From Phoronis australis (Eukaryota; Phoronida; Phoronidae): a stretch of DNA of 64,000 nt. Position 1 is the first letter of the stretch; the number at the start of each line of letters is the position of its first letter. Positions 44,550 through 59,500 of this stretch are shown here, piece by piece. The position numbers and the translations under genes were made by a program. Location of the stretch: the NCBI GenBank assembly GCA_002633005.1, contig NMRA01000693.1, positions 39,691-103,690 on the forward strand. The letters run 5' to 3'. The notes under the pieces were generated by a model, which had not been told where the DNA came from, made no database searches, and worked only from the letters and a program-made list of their open reading frames with translations.

Positions 44550-47500
44550 CTATTATGGGCAGAAAATAAGATGTACATAAGGCCAAACAACATAGTTGAT
44601 TCGGGTCTTTAACCAGGTTCGTTTGAAACCTGGGCTCACTGACTAAAGAACAAAAAGCGATTTTGGTCATTAAACAACTAAACATGATAAGCACTTGACA
44701 TGGAAATTGTTATTGGTTTATGTTCAAACAGTTAATAACTTATGTTTCAGTTTTAATACCACAGCCAATTCAGGCTAGACATGATCTATATGGGGGTTAG
44801 AGCAATTATCGAACAGAAGAGAGCTGGGCCTCCAGCCTTAAATACCACAGTGGAGTTAATGAATCATGTAAGATACTGGCTACACTGGCCAACCTGCCAA
44901 CTAGTTGGTTTACTACCCAACTGAACATGATGGGGTCAATGGGAAAATGCAGTAACAAGTAAAGGGGTAAAAGAGGTAATATTGGAACACATCAACTGTA
45001 GATGGAGAGGTAAGGTATCAAATGGAGGTAAATTCTCCCAAGACCAGACTTTTAGAGACTAAGATACACTGGGTATTTAGAGACTAAGATACACTGGGTA
45101 TTTAGAGACTAAGATACGCCGGGTATTTAGAGACTAAGATACGCTGGGTATTTGGAGACTAAGATACACTGGGTATTTAGAGACTAAGATACACTGGGTA
45201 TTTAGAGACTAAGATACGCCGGGTACTTAGAGACTAAGATACGCCGGGTATTTAGAGACTAAGATACGCCGGGTATTTAGAGACTAAGATACGCCGGGTA
45301 TTTAGAGACTAAGATACACTGGGTATTTAGAGACTAAGATACACTGGGTATTTAGAGACTAAGATACACTGGGTATTTAGAGACTAAGATACACTGGGTA
45401 TTTAGAGACTAAGATACACTGGGTATTTAGAGACTAAGATACACTGGGTATTTAGAGACTAAGATACACTGGGTATTTAGAGACTAAGATACACTGGGTA
45501 TTTAGAGACTAAGATACGCCGGGTATTTAGAGACTAAGATACGCCGGGTATTTAGAGACTAAGATACGCCGGGAATTTAGAGGCTAAGATACGCCGGGAA
45601 TTTAGAGACTAAGATACACCGGGTATTTAGAGACTAAGATACACTGGGTATTTAGAGACTAAGATACGTCGGGAATTTAGAGACTAAGATACACTGGGTA
45701 TTTAGAGACTAAGATACACTGGGTATTTAGAGACTAAGATACACTCGTCTGGATATTTCTCAAAATCGTTTTGAGCATTCTTAATTTTAGATAAACCAAC
45801 TATAAATTAACCACCTTTCAACAAATGGATTCTTTCAATTTATTGCACAAGTATACTAATTGGCAACTACATTACATGACAACAAAAAAGGATCGTTTTC
45901 AAAATAAATTGGTCTTTTAAGATAATATTACAACAGTAAATTTCATCAGGCCAAAGACATGATACTCATTGTTTCAGAAAATAAACTACAAACTGAACAA
46001 TGGTAATAAGACCATAGGACAGATAAAACTTACTGAATATGAATATAAACACAGTCAAGTCTATCTGTTCCCATCCCACAATACCTTCCTCTCCATTTCC
46101 TGTTCCATATTCTTCAACTTCTCTTCATACATGCGTGTGACCACTACAGACTTCCAGCCCTTACTGTCCATACTTGACAGGTTAGGCCTCTTGGCCGACT
46201 CAATCTCCAGCTTTTTCTTGGTGTCCTCCAGATCCCGCTGCAGCTGTTGAACTTCGACCTCGAGTTCTTTGTTACGCAGACGTAATCTCTCATTGTTTTC
46301 AGTTTCCTATGAAAAACATGATTTGGTGTTTCTAGCATATAGTGTACACTTTGCAACTGAAACACTCGTTACGTTTTGGCACAGGTTTTAAATAAACAAC
46401 TATCGTCTAAATAACTACAGTCTTTGTACAATTACTATTGATCAATAACCTTCTAATCTCAAATAACAGGTCAGGAATGAAATGGCTCCTTTGCCACCTA
46501 TCTATTCTATAAAAAATTAAAGATGCTATGAAGCAGCAATACGTCAGTCAAAGATCTTTTGATTCAGACCATTTACCACTAGAAAACTGGACCAGCACAG
46601 GTGAGAAGTGCTTGACACCGTGTTGGGCACATAAAACGTCCGGCAACGAGAAGCCAACCTGTTGAGCCTCGTCTCACATAATAATGAGCCACCACTTCTT
46701 TCCAAGCCCAGACATTGCTCTCAATTGCACAAATAGCACGTACAGATTAACATCGTAAGTGAAAGTGATCTAAATCAAAAGTCAGTTTTACAACGTGTTG
46801 TTTTGTTGCAGTATGGCCACACAGTTCAATTATGACCACAACTACAGCAGACATCTCAAACCTTTCTCAAGTCTTTCCTTATTCTCTCATAGTCTGTCAT
46901 GATACGAGCCGTGCCCCTCTGTGTACTTTGATATCTCTCGGTTAGTGTGGCCCCCATCTTCTGTCGAAGTTCTTCCAGTTGGTCCTACAGACAGAAGAGC
47001 AGAAAAAAAACTAACTTATGGTACATTCCACCCAATATTATAATATTACACCAGCCTGGTTCCAAGCTCAACCTAGAATCAATCTACTAACACATGAAGT
47101 AAAACTACACGCCAATCAATAATCAAATCCGCCTACTTTCAGTCCATCATTTTCTTGCTCCAGAGCCTGCAGCTTCTCATTAGACACTATGCCAGGTGCT
47201 CGCTTTAGCTTTTCATTCTCCTGCTGTGTCCTCTCCACAACCTTCTTCAATAAGCCAATCGTCTTTTCCAGCTCCTTGTTGCCTCGCCCACTTTCACCAA
47301 GCTAAGGGACACCAGAACAATTAGCATAAGCTTATAAACTGACAATGCCAAGAACGCCAGTCCGGTAATTGAATAATGCAATTCTTAGGTAAATATAAAT
47401 TTCATGTCCACAAGAAAACAATCAAGTCTTCATTTTAACAAAATGGGAAGTGTGTTAATGTAGCGGAAACAAACATTTCAATTGTACACCAGTTTCAGTG

Positions 47501-50500
47501 GTAGTGCGACTGAGGCTAATGACGACATTAAACAAAAAGTGTTCAAATACTGAAGATTACCCACCTTCCTTACACCTGGTGAAGGTAAAGTTGACGAGCG
47601 GGACGTGTTCAGGTTCTCCGCCTTCAAAACTTCCACATATCTCTCCAGGTCATCAATCCTCTCCTGAAAAAACGTTTCTGGTAAACTGACAGAAGATGAA
47701 ATACAACCCATGGAGCTGCATAAACATTCAAGTCATAACACTATTTTGCAGTGACAGACTGAGTAGCCAGCACGCCAGCTAGGGTCCGTTGAAATTCCCA
47801 CACTAACTGCAAGACACTGCAGCGCATGCTTATGAAGTGGATGGAAAAATATAAGCTTCATTCATTTTATTGTGTCTGTGTTTACAAAAGAGATTCTACA
47901 GTAATGTAAATTATATTGCAAGAAACATTCAACGTTTTAATGAACCACAGCCCAGCACCAACATGATGATATTCAATGGAAACCAGTCTCAGATTTGTCT
48001 TTAAGGACTGGATTATACCTAGTCTGCTATGCTCGCCAATGCTGATACAACTGATTTATGTTGAGCAAGATGACACCAACAGAAGTACTGTTTCAACATA
48101 CAATTAGTTTACAAAGCTTAAAAAAGATAATTTTTTTTCATTCATTTTCACGCCGTGGATGATGCTGCAGGCCAACGTCCTGTCTATGATGAGTGAACTT
48201 GTAGAGCACACCAGACTGCACCAAATTACATTTAGTTTAATTGCCTGAGCAAGGCCTCCTACCAACCCCCCATGGGAGGATCTCACATTCCACGCTCGCA
48301 TATGGCGATGGTTTCAGCATCCGCTGCGACCATTCACCACCACGGTCGTTTCAAAACCCAGGCTATAGAGGGATCCCATTCGCCACACTCATGTGCGGCA
48401 ACAGGCTTTCCAAACCGCTTTGGCCAACTACCACCAAGCCCCTTTCAAAACCCAGGGGAAACACTGGTTACTGTAGTGTTGCAGTTAAACCTACTAAGTT
48501 TAAACTTACCAAGAGAGCTTCCTAACCCTATCAGTTTTACATTACATACAATCATTCAGTTGCACCGTGACAACTAGTGAAGGAATGAATTTTAAGGCTG
48601 TTTGATGTGAGCTTCTTGGGAAGTATCAGCCACACCGTCAAGCTAAAATCAGCAAGAAAAATTTATATTGAGGAAATTGGATAACAAATGATACTTCATA
48701 AAAAAGTGACAGTAAAATCCCATCTGAATTGTACAAGTTCTGCAGGTTTCTCACCAGACATGTTTCTGCTAAAGATGTGAGTGAATACCCTCTAACCTAC
48801 ACCACCAGAATATTGTTAACTAATAGCAGGGAGTAATGTTTTTGGGCAGATTTCCATTATGTTTTTGTGATTATCTCAATAATCAAATCTGAGAGAAAGC
48901 TAACCTCAGTAGGACTACATTCTCTTCAAAACAACAAACGCACAGATAGGCCTCTACATGGGAACATAATCTTGTGTGCCTCATTCTTACAACTGGATGG
49001 CTCTAACAAAACACCACTGCATCACCCTATTTCAACACCATCTCAGTACACTGTATACTCTTTATCCAAACCATAACAGGAAAACACTAGGAGCATCGTA
49101 ATAAACCCTGTCTCACCTCAACCTCTGTGATTTCACTACTTCGTTGCCCACTCCTGTAACTACCATGCCTAAAGGACATCCTACACTTTGTATTCCAGCA
49201 AAGGCTCGGCTCCCAGGACAGAGTGTGACTGCTCAAATATTACAGAATCTGTCCAAGGGGCTAGAATAGACTGTCTCCTGGTTAAACTGAGTGTCCATTC
49301 ATTCAATACCCCACAATAATCCCTTCTCCTAATCAATAGTCAATACTCAGCATGACCCATTTTAGTATTGTGAGGGTCTCTTTAATCAAATATTTACAAT
49401 GACTGCTCAAAGGCATTCTATAATTTGGCACAAAATAGAACAAAATTGTAAGTGGAAGTAAATAATAGCCCATTACATTATTTTGGATTTAACTATGTTA
49501 GTAAATGGTCTTACTCTTATACACTAATCTTGAGTTCATAAAGAAGCATAAACTTTCAAGTAATTTTCGAGTAATTAAACAATCACTTTAAGTGCATGGT
49601 GCATACTAATTTTAAAAGAATGCCTTAGAATTTCTGTCTGCTAACTTCAAAAAAATTAAAGAACATTTTATATGGACTTAATAGCGACGTATGATCATAA
49701 TATTTTTATCATTATATCAAAATAATATCTGAGCATGTCACAACGGCAGATAGCCGTGATGCAATACCAGACATGCTTTTATCACCAATGAGAATAATAC
49801 TATTACCCACTTGTGCTATATGGACAATAAACATGATAATTAGATTTGGACTGAAACTGGAACTACTTTTACTGAACTAGAGAGAAGCGTTGATTGCGTC
49901 GAGTAATGAGAACTCCTCAAATGCTTCCATGTGAAAAACGTATTCCTGCAGTAAAATCTACGACCATGTTGCAACAAGGAAAGAAAGTGCAATCATGGAG
50001 AGCTGCAATCAGACCTGAAGACATTTGAGCTGGCAATTATCAAAATCGGAGACCCACATTAAGCCGTGATATTGTACTTTGTTGTGGCTTGATGCACAAC
50101 CGAGTAGAATGTATTAGAGACACAACTTTGAGGGTTACTGGTTGATGCAAATTTAAGTAACATGTTCAAGATAATTATTACTTTTTATTTACACAAAAAT
50201 TAAAGTACCCATTACTGTGGAGACACAGGATTGCGGCTTGCTGGCTTCACCCACCAACAGTCTTAGGGTGACTTTTTTGACCTAGCAAGCCTCAACTTAA
50301 ATCAATTAATATTCATACGCTAGGCTCCACCTACCAGCAGGCTTGGTTACTATGTCTTTCTTGGCCTCGCAAGCCTCAAATTCAACCATTAAATATTCAT
50401 TTTCTAGGCTCCACCCAGCGAGCTTGGTCATTATATCTTTTTTGGCCTTGCAAGCCTTAACCTCAGGGCTTAGAATGACCCATGACAAAAAAGAGGAAAT

Positions 50501-53500
50501 TTTTTACTGCCCCAAATACACATTGCAATCTAAACAAGCATACCTCAACAGATCAAAAGTAAACATTATTATCACAAGATGCCCTGTAACTGTGTAGGGT
50601 TGGCAAAACGCACTTATCTTCAGCAGTATCTGACATCTATTTCAGCAACAACAATTAGATGCAACAAAAAATATTTTTGTTAAAATTAAAATGATAAAGA
50701 GAGTGATACAAAATTTGCAGAGTGAGTGACAGAAGCTTATTCTTGATTTGCTAAAGGCAGACTTAAAAAATTATTTTCAGTTCTTATAATTACAATATAA
50801 AATTATAAGAAAAATTTGAAAATCAATCCAGAGATTAACTGGAAAGCTGAAAATTTATTCCTTGCCTTTTACACTTCCCCTCCAACCATGCATTAAATCT
50901 TTTAAGTATATGTTGTTACATAACAGAGTGTATACTAACTCTTTGTTATATAAGATGAAGATTGTTAATTCAGATAAATGTCCCTATTGTAATCTAGTAC
51001 AGAGTACTGAACACATGTTTTTCCTTTGTGATGTAGTGCAAAGATTGTTGATTCATGTTCAGGATATTTTGACATCTTCCCTTAAGGAAGAAGTCAGAAT
51101 AACCAAAAAGGAAAGCATGTTTTGCCATTTAGGTTCTGAATTCTTCCTGTTGATTAATTATGTTATCACTATCGCCCAATATTTTATTTATTTACGTAGC
51201 CAACAGCACTTGCATCCAGATTGGTCTGCCCTTAAAATATTCATGTCAAAATATATTAAAATTTCAATAGTTAATTTTCAAAAACAAAAAGAACCGGACA
51301 ATATTAATATTAAAATATGGGAGAGCCTCAGTGCTGCCATGCAATGAATCTGTAATATCTGTAATATACTTAACTCATATATTGTTTAGTGGTATTATCA
51401 TTAAATAATGAAATGTGTGAATGAGTGTGCGAGTGTGTGAGTGAAAGTCCTTGCCCCTTTTCCTTGTTCACCCTTTCACCCTTTAAAAATTATCAATGTA
51501 TATTATTGAAGAATAAAATTATGAAAAAAAAAACTGGAAAGCCTGAAATACATACCGATTTAATTCCAACAAAAAATTTAATTCCAAGGTAAATGGAAAA
51601 AAGTCAAGACGAAAACCTGTGATTCATACCCAACTATTAGCATGGAAGAAATGAAAGTCAAAAACAACATACTTTAAAATATAGAATACATCAATTACAA
51701 TTCTAAGTTGGCCAAACTTTTCAGTTTCAAGCTCAAAATTACAGTAATTGCAGGAGTAACACTGGTGTAGAACAAACTATGTGACATAAGAAATAACTAC
51801 AAAGACACTCAAAATAGGCTGGGAGAATTTGTAAACAATGGCTTAGAGCACTCAGATCATTCAGAACCTGTCACGTGACCGGTTTTCTCTTGAACTGCAA
51901 AACTCGAGCCGGTCAAAATAAGACTTTTTAACAATATAAGACATGAAAAATGTCAAAATAAATAGGAATACATCAACGGCAATTTAAAACACATTTGTCG
52001 TAACAAAAATAGCCCCGTTTCGGCGGCACGTAGAAAATCGGACTCGGGCCTAGCAGTAGCAGCCAACTTGGCAACTGCCGGCATAGCCCTGGATGCCCCA
52101 GGCATACAGGGGCGATAGTGCATCCCCACAAAAAGTTATGAATTTCAAAAAAATACAGAAAAATATAATCAAAAGAAACATGCATGCACCTGGAGTTTTA
52201 ATTAACACATACCATAAGTCTGGAGACGATTCAGTCAAGATAATTTGAACAAATCAATAAAAATCTGTTGCGGTTTGCTCGACTTTCTCTGACCAGGAGC
52301 CATTTTGAGGAAGTTACGAGAAATCATGCATGTTGACGAATAAAAAGTCCAACGGAAGCAAATCTTACAAATTTCACACGATACCTTTCCATGCTATTTT
52401 GCAAGAGTCACGCGCCAGCGTCACGCACTTCTCTCAGTCTCACACTAGCCTTTGCCTAACTCACGTGACTCAGTTGAAATATTTTGTGGTTATCGTGCGT
52501 GTGGTGAAAAAGTTAACGGTGACCAAAAAAGTGGAGTTGGAATTCTTCACTAAAGTCACGTTAATTATCGCAACTAAGCTTCATCAAAGATATGTGTAGA
52601 AAGCGTTTATCTTTCTTTAATTTGTTTCATCGTTTTCAGGTGGTCCTCCGCGATTTGGCCACGCATGCCGTAATTGTCCCTCTGTCAAAGTTTACAGTGC
52701 GCAAACCCTGACTTTTGTTGTTTGCGAACACATTGACAGTTTCTATTATCTACTTTTCCACGAAATATTCTGTCTACTCCAAGCTCCATGCATTTTTGGC
52801 CACATAATTGAACTATCTGTCATCACGATTTAATACCATAATGCAGACGTCATTGATGAACCACGCTATCCCTGGTACCCTGGCAATTACGATTTTCGTT
52901 CCTCCGAAAAATAAAGAGCAGTTTCTGCTTTTCGAATCGTCGGCAATGCCGCGGTTAGAACCCAATATGCCGTGGAAATTTTATGGAAAATCCAATTTTT
53001 TTTCCGCATAGATATAACAAAAATGCGCGGAGGGAATAAGAGAAAATTAAAAGCGGAAATCCGCGTTTCCGCGGAAAATTCCAAGCCTTGTAACTCCACT
53101 CACCTTCAATCTTGGCATGTCTTTCTTGGCCTGGCTTGCCTCAAACCTCAGCTCAATATTTTCTTCCGTAAGTCTAAGAACTTGTTTCTGCAAGTTGTCA
53201 TCTTTTTCAAATGGCTTCGAAGGCTCAGAAATCTTTTCCTACAATTTTAACACCAAAAAAATGCAATCACTACCAGCTCGGCCACCAAAATTCTTGACAA
53301 AAATTGCAGTCAATTTCTTCAATCATTCGGATTTTGCTGTAACTTCAGATGAAACCTAACAACTGACAACTTTCCATTTTCCAAGAACAATTACGTGAGC
53401 ACCACAGACATCAACCCACCGTTACTCCCATGGTTCTCCTGGCAAATCCTCGCTCCAACTCATCCAGTTTCTCAGACAGGTACTTGTTGCGCAGTTGGAC

Positions 53501-56500
53501 CTCCTCCAAGGTTGCATCACGTGCAGCCAGCTGCTTCTTCAGCTGTGACACCTGAAAATAGGGAAAGCCTGGTGAAAAAACTGCGACGTGTGAACGATAG
53601 GATTTTCGTTAACTATGACACTTGAAAAAAGAGTTAAGCAGGTGATACAAAATTCTTAAACTGTAATACATAACTAGGGAAAAAAGTCTGATAACAGGAA
53701 TATCTTAAAGTAAGACATAATTACTGGAAACATCATACCTCAGGAATGGGTGGTTGAATTTAAATCAGACTACTTCAGAAACAGTTTATGCACAGTTATC
53801 TTAAATGCTTACTGTTTTTAAAATGCTTCTTTGGATAAGGTACCTACGAAATCACAGCAGAAGGAAACCGCAAAAGTAAAACTGAATACTTGCATCAAAA
53901 GAAACTAGGTCAAAAGTTATGTTATTGATCTCACTGCTTTTTTTAGCAAAACGTACCTTTCGTTTTTGCTAAATTTCTAAAAAGGGTGGTAATAGAACCG
54001 CTTTTTTCTAGTTTTATAAAAAATACCGTAAAAGAGACCACACGTAAGGCAGATTAGCAATCCAATATTAAGTGATATACTGCACTTCGTAAAGACAGTA
54101 AGTTAAGAATTCGTTTTGCAGCTATTTGGCTGAATGCAAACTTGCCAAGGTCACTCATAACACTCACTCAAATCAGACTTAGAAATACTCACTTTACACA
54201 TGGCACTCAACAGTATTCAAACAACATATCACAACCAACCATATTTAGACTTAAATCAAGCTCAGTAGTATTCACTCTAGACATGGGAGTCAACAGAACA
54301 AGAAATTGTTGTCAACAGTAGCTACACATGACATATCCCCTACCTCCTCAGCCAGGTCATAGTTGGTCTTCCTCAAGTCTTGTATGGTCTGGTCCTTGTC
54401 CAGGCGTGTGAAGGCCACTGGGAAATGGCCAGTGCCTTTATTGACCGCCTTCAGGCGAGACTCCAGATTCTCCTTGTCCTTGTTGGCTCTGCAACAGACA
54501 GCACAGCAGGTGGCGTGAGAGTAGCCGAGGTGGGGGACTGCTTCAAAGAAGACTGAACTTGACTAACACACAATTCATGGCTACTTTGTTGAAAAATTTA
54601 GAAGTTGCAGATTTGCAGAAATTGAGGTTTGTTCTCAATCTTTGATTTTGTCAGTGTCATTTATTACCTATGATGAGTCCTTTAAGACTTTCTACACCCA
54701 ACAACAAAGTGTGACCTACCAACGCCCTTACAACCCATGACCCATCTCCACAATCTGGCAGACACACCATCATTGCTTGGGAGTCACGACTCATAGATTC
54801 AATAAAAGCTCATCAGGTGCCCATTTCCATTTCTCGTAACCTTTGAACGATTCACGAGACCTACAAACTAACTCCCAACAGTCCAATAAATTTAACATGA
54901 CATATAGCCTACAATCCTTCACTTTAAAAGTTCCAATGACCCATCCTATGTTCACTCGTAGCTCATGACCCGTGATCTGCCTCTGATGACCGATTACTTA
55001 CCGCTCATGAGCATTCTTCAACATCTCATTCTGTCTTTGTAACTTCTCCAGGTCAGCATCTCTCTCCTTAAGTCGACTCTTCAGTCTGTCCATCTGTCTC
55101 TGCCACTTTTTACTTTCTTCCCATCGAGCCACCATAGTCTCAGCAAGCTGAATTACAGTCAAAATTAGGGTTTTCAACTCTGGATGAGAATGCATTACAT
55201 TTCCTGGTTCAGAACAGGACCTGTGCCATCTCTACCATCAATTCAAAATTCACTTCATTTGGAATTTATATCAGACATAATAAGTGACATGAGAAAAAGG
55301 GAAAGAGGAGATAGCCGGAGGGATGGGGGATGGAGAGGGAGGGGTGGGGGAAAGAGGGNGGGACGAGAATTTGAGACCCTGGTTGTTCCATTTTGAAAAA
55401 CAAAGAATTACGCTTTAGCAAACGTTGAAATTCCATTTCTTTTCCACTTGGTAAATTTGCAACTTTGGCAAAATGATATGGCAAGTGCCTTTACTTTTCC
55501 GCTGAATCATGCAATGGCTTTGTCTATCAGATAGCTTGCTGTACACTACGCTTACTGTTTTTCAAAACTGAAAAAAACAGCACGACCTCCCGTAAAAATG
55601 CTCGATATGAGGCCAAAATTGTTGAATTTGACAGAATTTATTCGTAATAATTGGAAAACAACCAAAAATATCAGAATCATGAAATCTACGACTACTGAAA
55701 TATGTAAATTGAATTCCAATCTCTAATTTTGTGAATGAACTCAAATTCTGTGAATTCCATCTGTTTTCCATTATCACAGAAAACCAAGGTCTCTATGGAA
55801 TAGTGGGAAGATGATTCAAAGCTGGGCGGGCCAAAACCAACCTTTTCCTCCTTCTCTGGCTGTATGGCTTCTTCAAATGGTTTCTCAGCTGGCTGTTGAC
55901 TCTTCTTCTTCAATTCATCCTCCAGAAGTCTTACCTTGCGCTTCAATTCCTCATTCTCTGGATCAGCAGTCTTCTGCAAATTAAGAACAAAGTTTAACCA
56001 GAACTACGAAGTCCCTACAATGATGCAGGATGAGCATACGTCAACCTGACCAATCACAGCATAGTGTCATTACAGCTCAACATAATCAACCAACCAAAAC
56101 TTAGCTATGTTATCAACCAATCATAACTTAGCTATGTTATCAACCAATCATGACTCACCATTGCCTTTGCTGTTGCCAACCTTGAGTGCTTTGCCTCTAG
56201 TTCCTCCACTTCTGTCTCCAATTTCTGTTTGTCATCTTTCAACTTTCTCACCTGAGATTCCCTCTTACCTAAACAGCAACATTTATTCAATGATTTATAA
56301 GTGAACTAAAACAACTTCTGAAGTAGGAAGCATTCATTTGACATGAATGTCAAAATAAATTTTGAGGATACCCATAATTTGTATATTGGATGAAATCACT
56401 AATTAACACCATGAAATCATTTTTGAAAATGGATTGTTAAGAAACTTTCTGGGTAGGATGTAGCTTGAGGGAGGTAAACATGTAGAACATTCAAGACTGC

Positions 56501-59500
56501 AGGTACTGTAAAAACAATCAATGAAGAGTTTTCATTCAACACCCAACCTCTACTGGCCCTGGTACGCACCTCGCCTAACGCCTGGCATTTCACGAATCAG
56601 AATCATTTTGAATTTCAGTTGATGACAAGGCCTAAATAAGCCAAGGAAAACTCACTAAAAATTAACTATTAAATGCTTAAGCTTGAAATACCAATAGACG
56701 CAGAGAACAGAGTCTGTACTTCTCAACACCAATTCACATTGATTAATAAATGAAAAAGATCACCATTGTTGTGAAAAGCATATTCCTAGGATGTTGAATC
56801 ATTTCAATAAATGCTGTACTTTACCTTAGTTAATAGAAATCCTTAAAATACACTGGCATTTCATTATTGATAAAGGGTCCAAAATTGGAGAATAGATTGA
56901 TTTCATACTCAGGTCGGACTTGAGTTCTTCCATTTCCGTGGCAACTGTTGCATCTTTATCTTTCCTCTTCTTAAGTTCTTTCTTAGCCTTCTGCACCTGA
57001 GATTCAAGGTCCTCAACTTGCTCCTGAAATTAGTTTCAGCATTATTTGAAAGGTCAGATAAGCTCAACGTGTGTTTAGGCACCAGGAGTCTACTACTAAT
57101 AGTTGTTTTACACAATAGAAAATTCAAGTTGAAAAAATTGGCATTATCGTAAATTATGAAACAACCTCCAATGAAAAGAAAGTCAATATTTTTACAAAGC
57201 CTACCCTTAATAAGTATTTTGCACCATCTCCTTATTATAAGGAAACAAAACGAATCAGAAAATTAGCATAATTCTGACCGCAAATATAATCCCATCTCCA
57301 CAAATTCACAATTTACAACTAAGTGACAAACGTTCCAATTACCTGTAGTTCTTTGGTTCTACGATCCACGGTCTTCTGGACATTTACTTCAGCCTCGGCC
57401 TGGGCGGCGAAGGCCTTGGCATGCTCCTCTGCCTGAACCAACATCTCTGAGCGAAGGTCGGACAGAGCTTTACTTAATGACTGCAATAGAAGACACTAAT
57501 TGAAATAATGAAAACTGAATTATTAGTAATCTTGCAAAGCGCCCACTGCAAATCCTCCTGACACCTATTTAGTACAAAAGGTGAAATCTATTTTGTCAAC
57601 TTTCTGAAATAAAACTAAAGTTTGAGAAATATTGGTCTATCATTGAATTCGTTAGCACTGTGGAGATGTCATAAAATAAATTGGTTGGTAACATTTTACA
57701 TACTATATTTCCACCATCATGAAGGTAATCAGGGTTTGAACAAGCGCAACGCGAAGTGTTGAAATGCACCCACGAATGCACCGCAAACAGTGTGCTTCTA
57801 GGGGTGTTTATTTGTTTCATAAAAATGGCCACTAGATCTGTTTTTGCTTCATATAAACACAATTTAAATTTAATAAAGATCATGCAGTGTGTTTAGGAGA
57901 TGCAGCTATGGGCGCAAAACAAAACTACCACTAGGAGGCGCCACGGTAGTCAAAGTCATTATCGTCAACCGTCCTCTTCACACTGAGAACATATACGCCA
58001 ATTTTCAAAATCATCCTTATAATGGTTTGGTTGATAGAGGGGTGGACACCAAACACAGACCTGAAAACAGCAAAAATGGCCACTAGGTGGCGATAAGTAC
58101 CTCGATTCCATCCAAAGGCGAGAGGATAGCATCATCTCACCAATACATGCCTATAACTACAAATTTTCTGAAAATCCCTTGAGGACCTTTGAAGATACAG
58201 AGGTAAACCTAAAAAACTAAACTTGCCACTAGGGGGCGCACCGGTACTCAGATCCGTCCGAAAGTTGTCATTTATTGTAAACATCATATATTAAATACAT
58301 TTGCTAAATTTAGTAAAGATCCTGCAAACGGTTCAGGAGATACAGCCATGGGTGCAAAAAAACAAAACTGCCACTAGGAGGTGCCACAGTGGTCATTCCT
58401 CAGAAAATCATCGTCAGCCATCCTCTTCATAGTAAGAACATACAAGCTTATTTTGCAATCATCCTTAGAGTGGTTTGGTTGATAGAGAGGCAGACGGCAA
58501 AAACAAACTTAAAAATAGTAAAAATGGCCACTAGATGGAGCAAATGCCTCGAATCCATCCCAAAACGGGAGGATAGCGTCATCTCATTACCACATTACCT
58601 ATGTGCCAAATTTCATGAAAACCGGTTGAGGACCTTTGAAGATACAGACTGAGGCAGACGTAAAAAAACAAAACTGCCACTAGGGGGCACAGCGATATTT
58701 GGGTCGGTCCAAAACTCGCGCCTTCTGTCGTCAACCCTATAGGAAAACACCTACCCTAATTCAATACAATCCTGCAAGGGGTTTAGGAGATACAGCCGTG
58801 GACGCTGGACAGAGATGACGGCAATATGCATCCACATATGTCGCTGCATAAATATAAATTAAAAACCTGCTCTTTGAGAAAAATTGGTGGGGTACTTCAA
58901 AACTTATACTGTTGCCAAAGCGCTTTCATTCAACCATAGGAATGTTCACTTTCTGCACAGCTTGACTAACAGAAATACCATGATGCTTCTGACAAATATT
59001 TCACATGATGAACTATTTAACATTCGTTTAAAGATATTAACTGAAAACAAATCCATGTCTCGCCCCCATTTTCAACACATACGAGACATGCAAAAACACC
59101 ATAAAGTCCCCTGTGGAGTATTTTTCAAAAATTGTCCAAGGGAGCTTTTTCCTGTAAATTTTAATGGAAATCAGCACTTTCTGAGGCTACTTATGCTAAA
59201 GCTAAATATATTTTTTGAAATTAAAAAATAAGCAGGTAGGAGAATTGCACACCTCTTAACTTTTTTTCTTGCATAATAAGGGACCTTGTGACGATTGAAA
59301 AGAAAATAATATTACCCATAGTCTTGGAACAATGAACACAGGATGTGAATACGAAGGGCTCAAACCCTTAGACTGCAAAAAAACTACAGTTTAGACGTAG
59401 GTACATTTCAGACTTCCAGATGATAAACCTGGTCGCTAGCTAATTCTCAACGAATAACTTGATTGTCAGAATGCATGACTATTAATTACACTAAGCAGAT

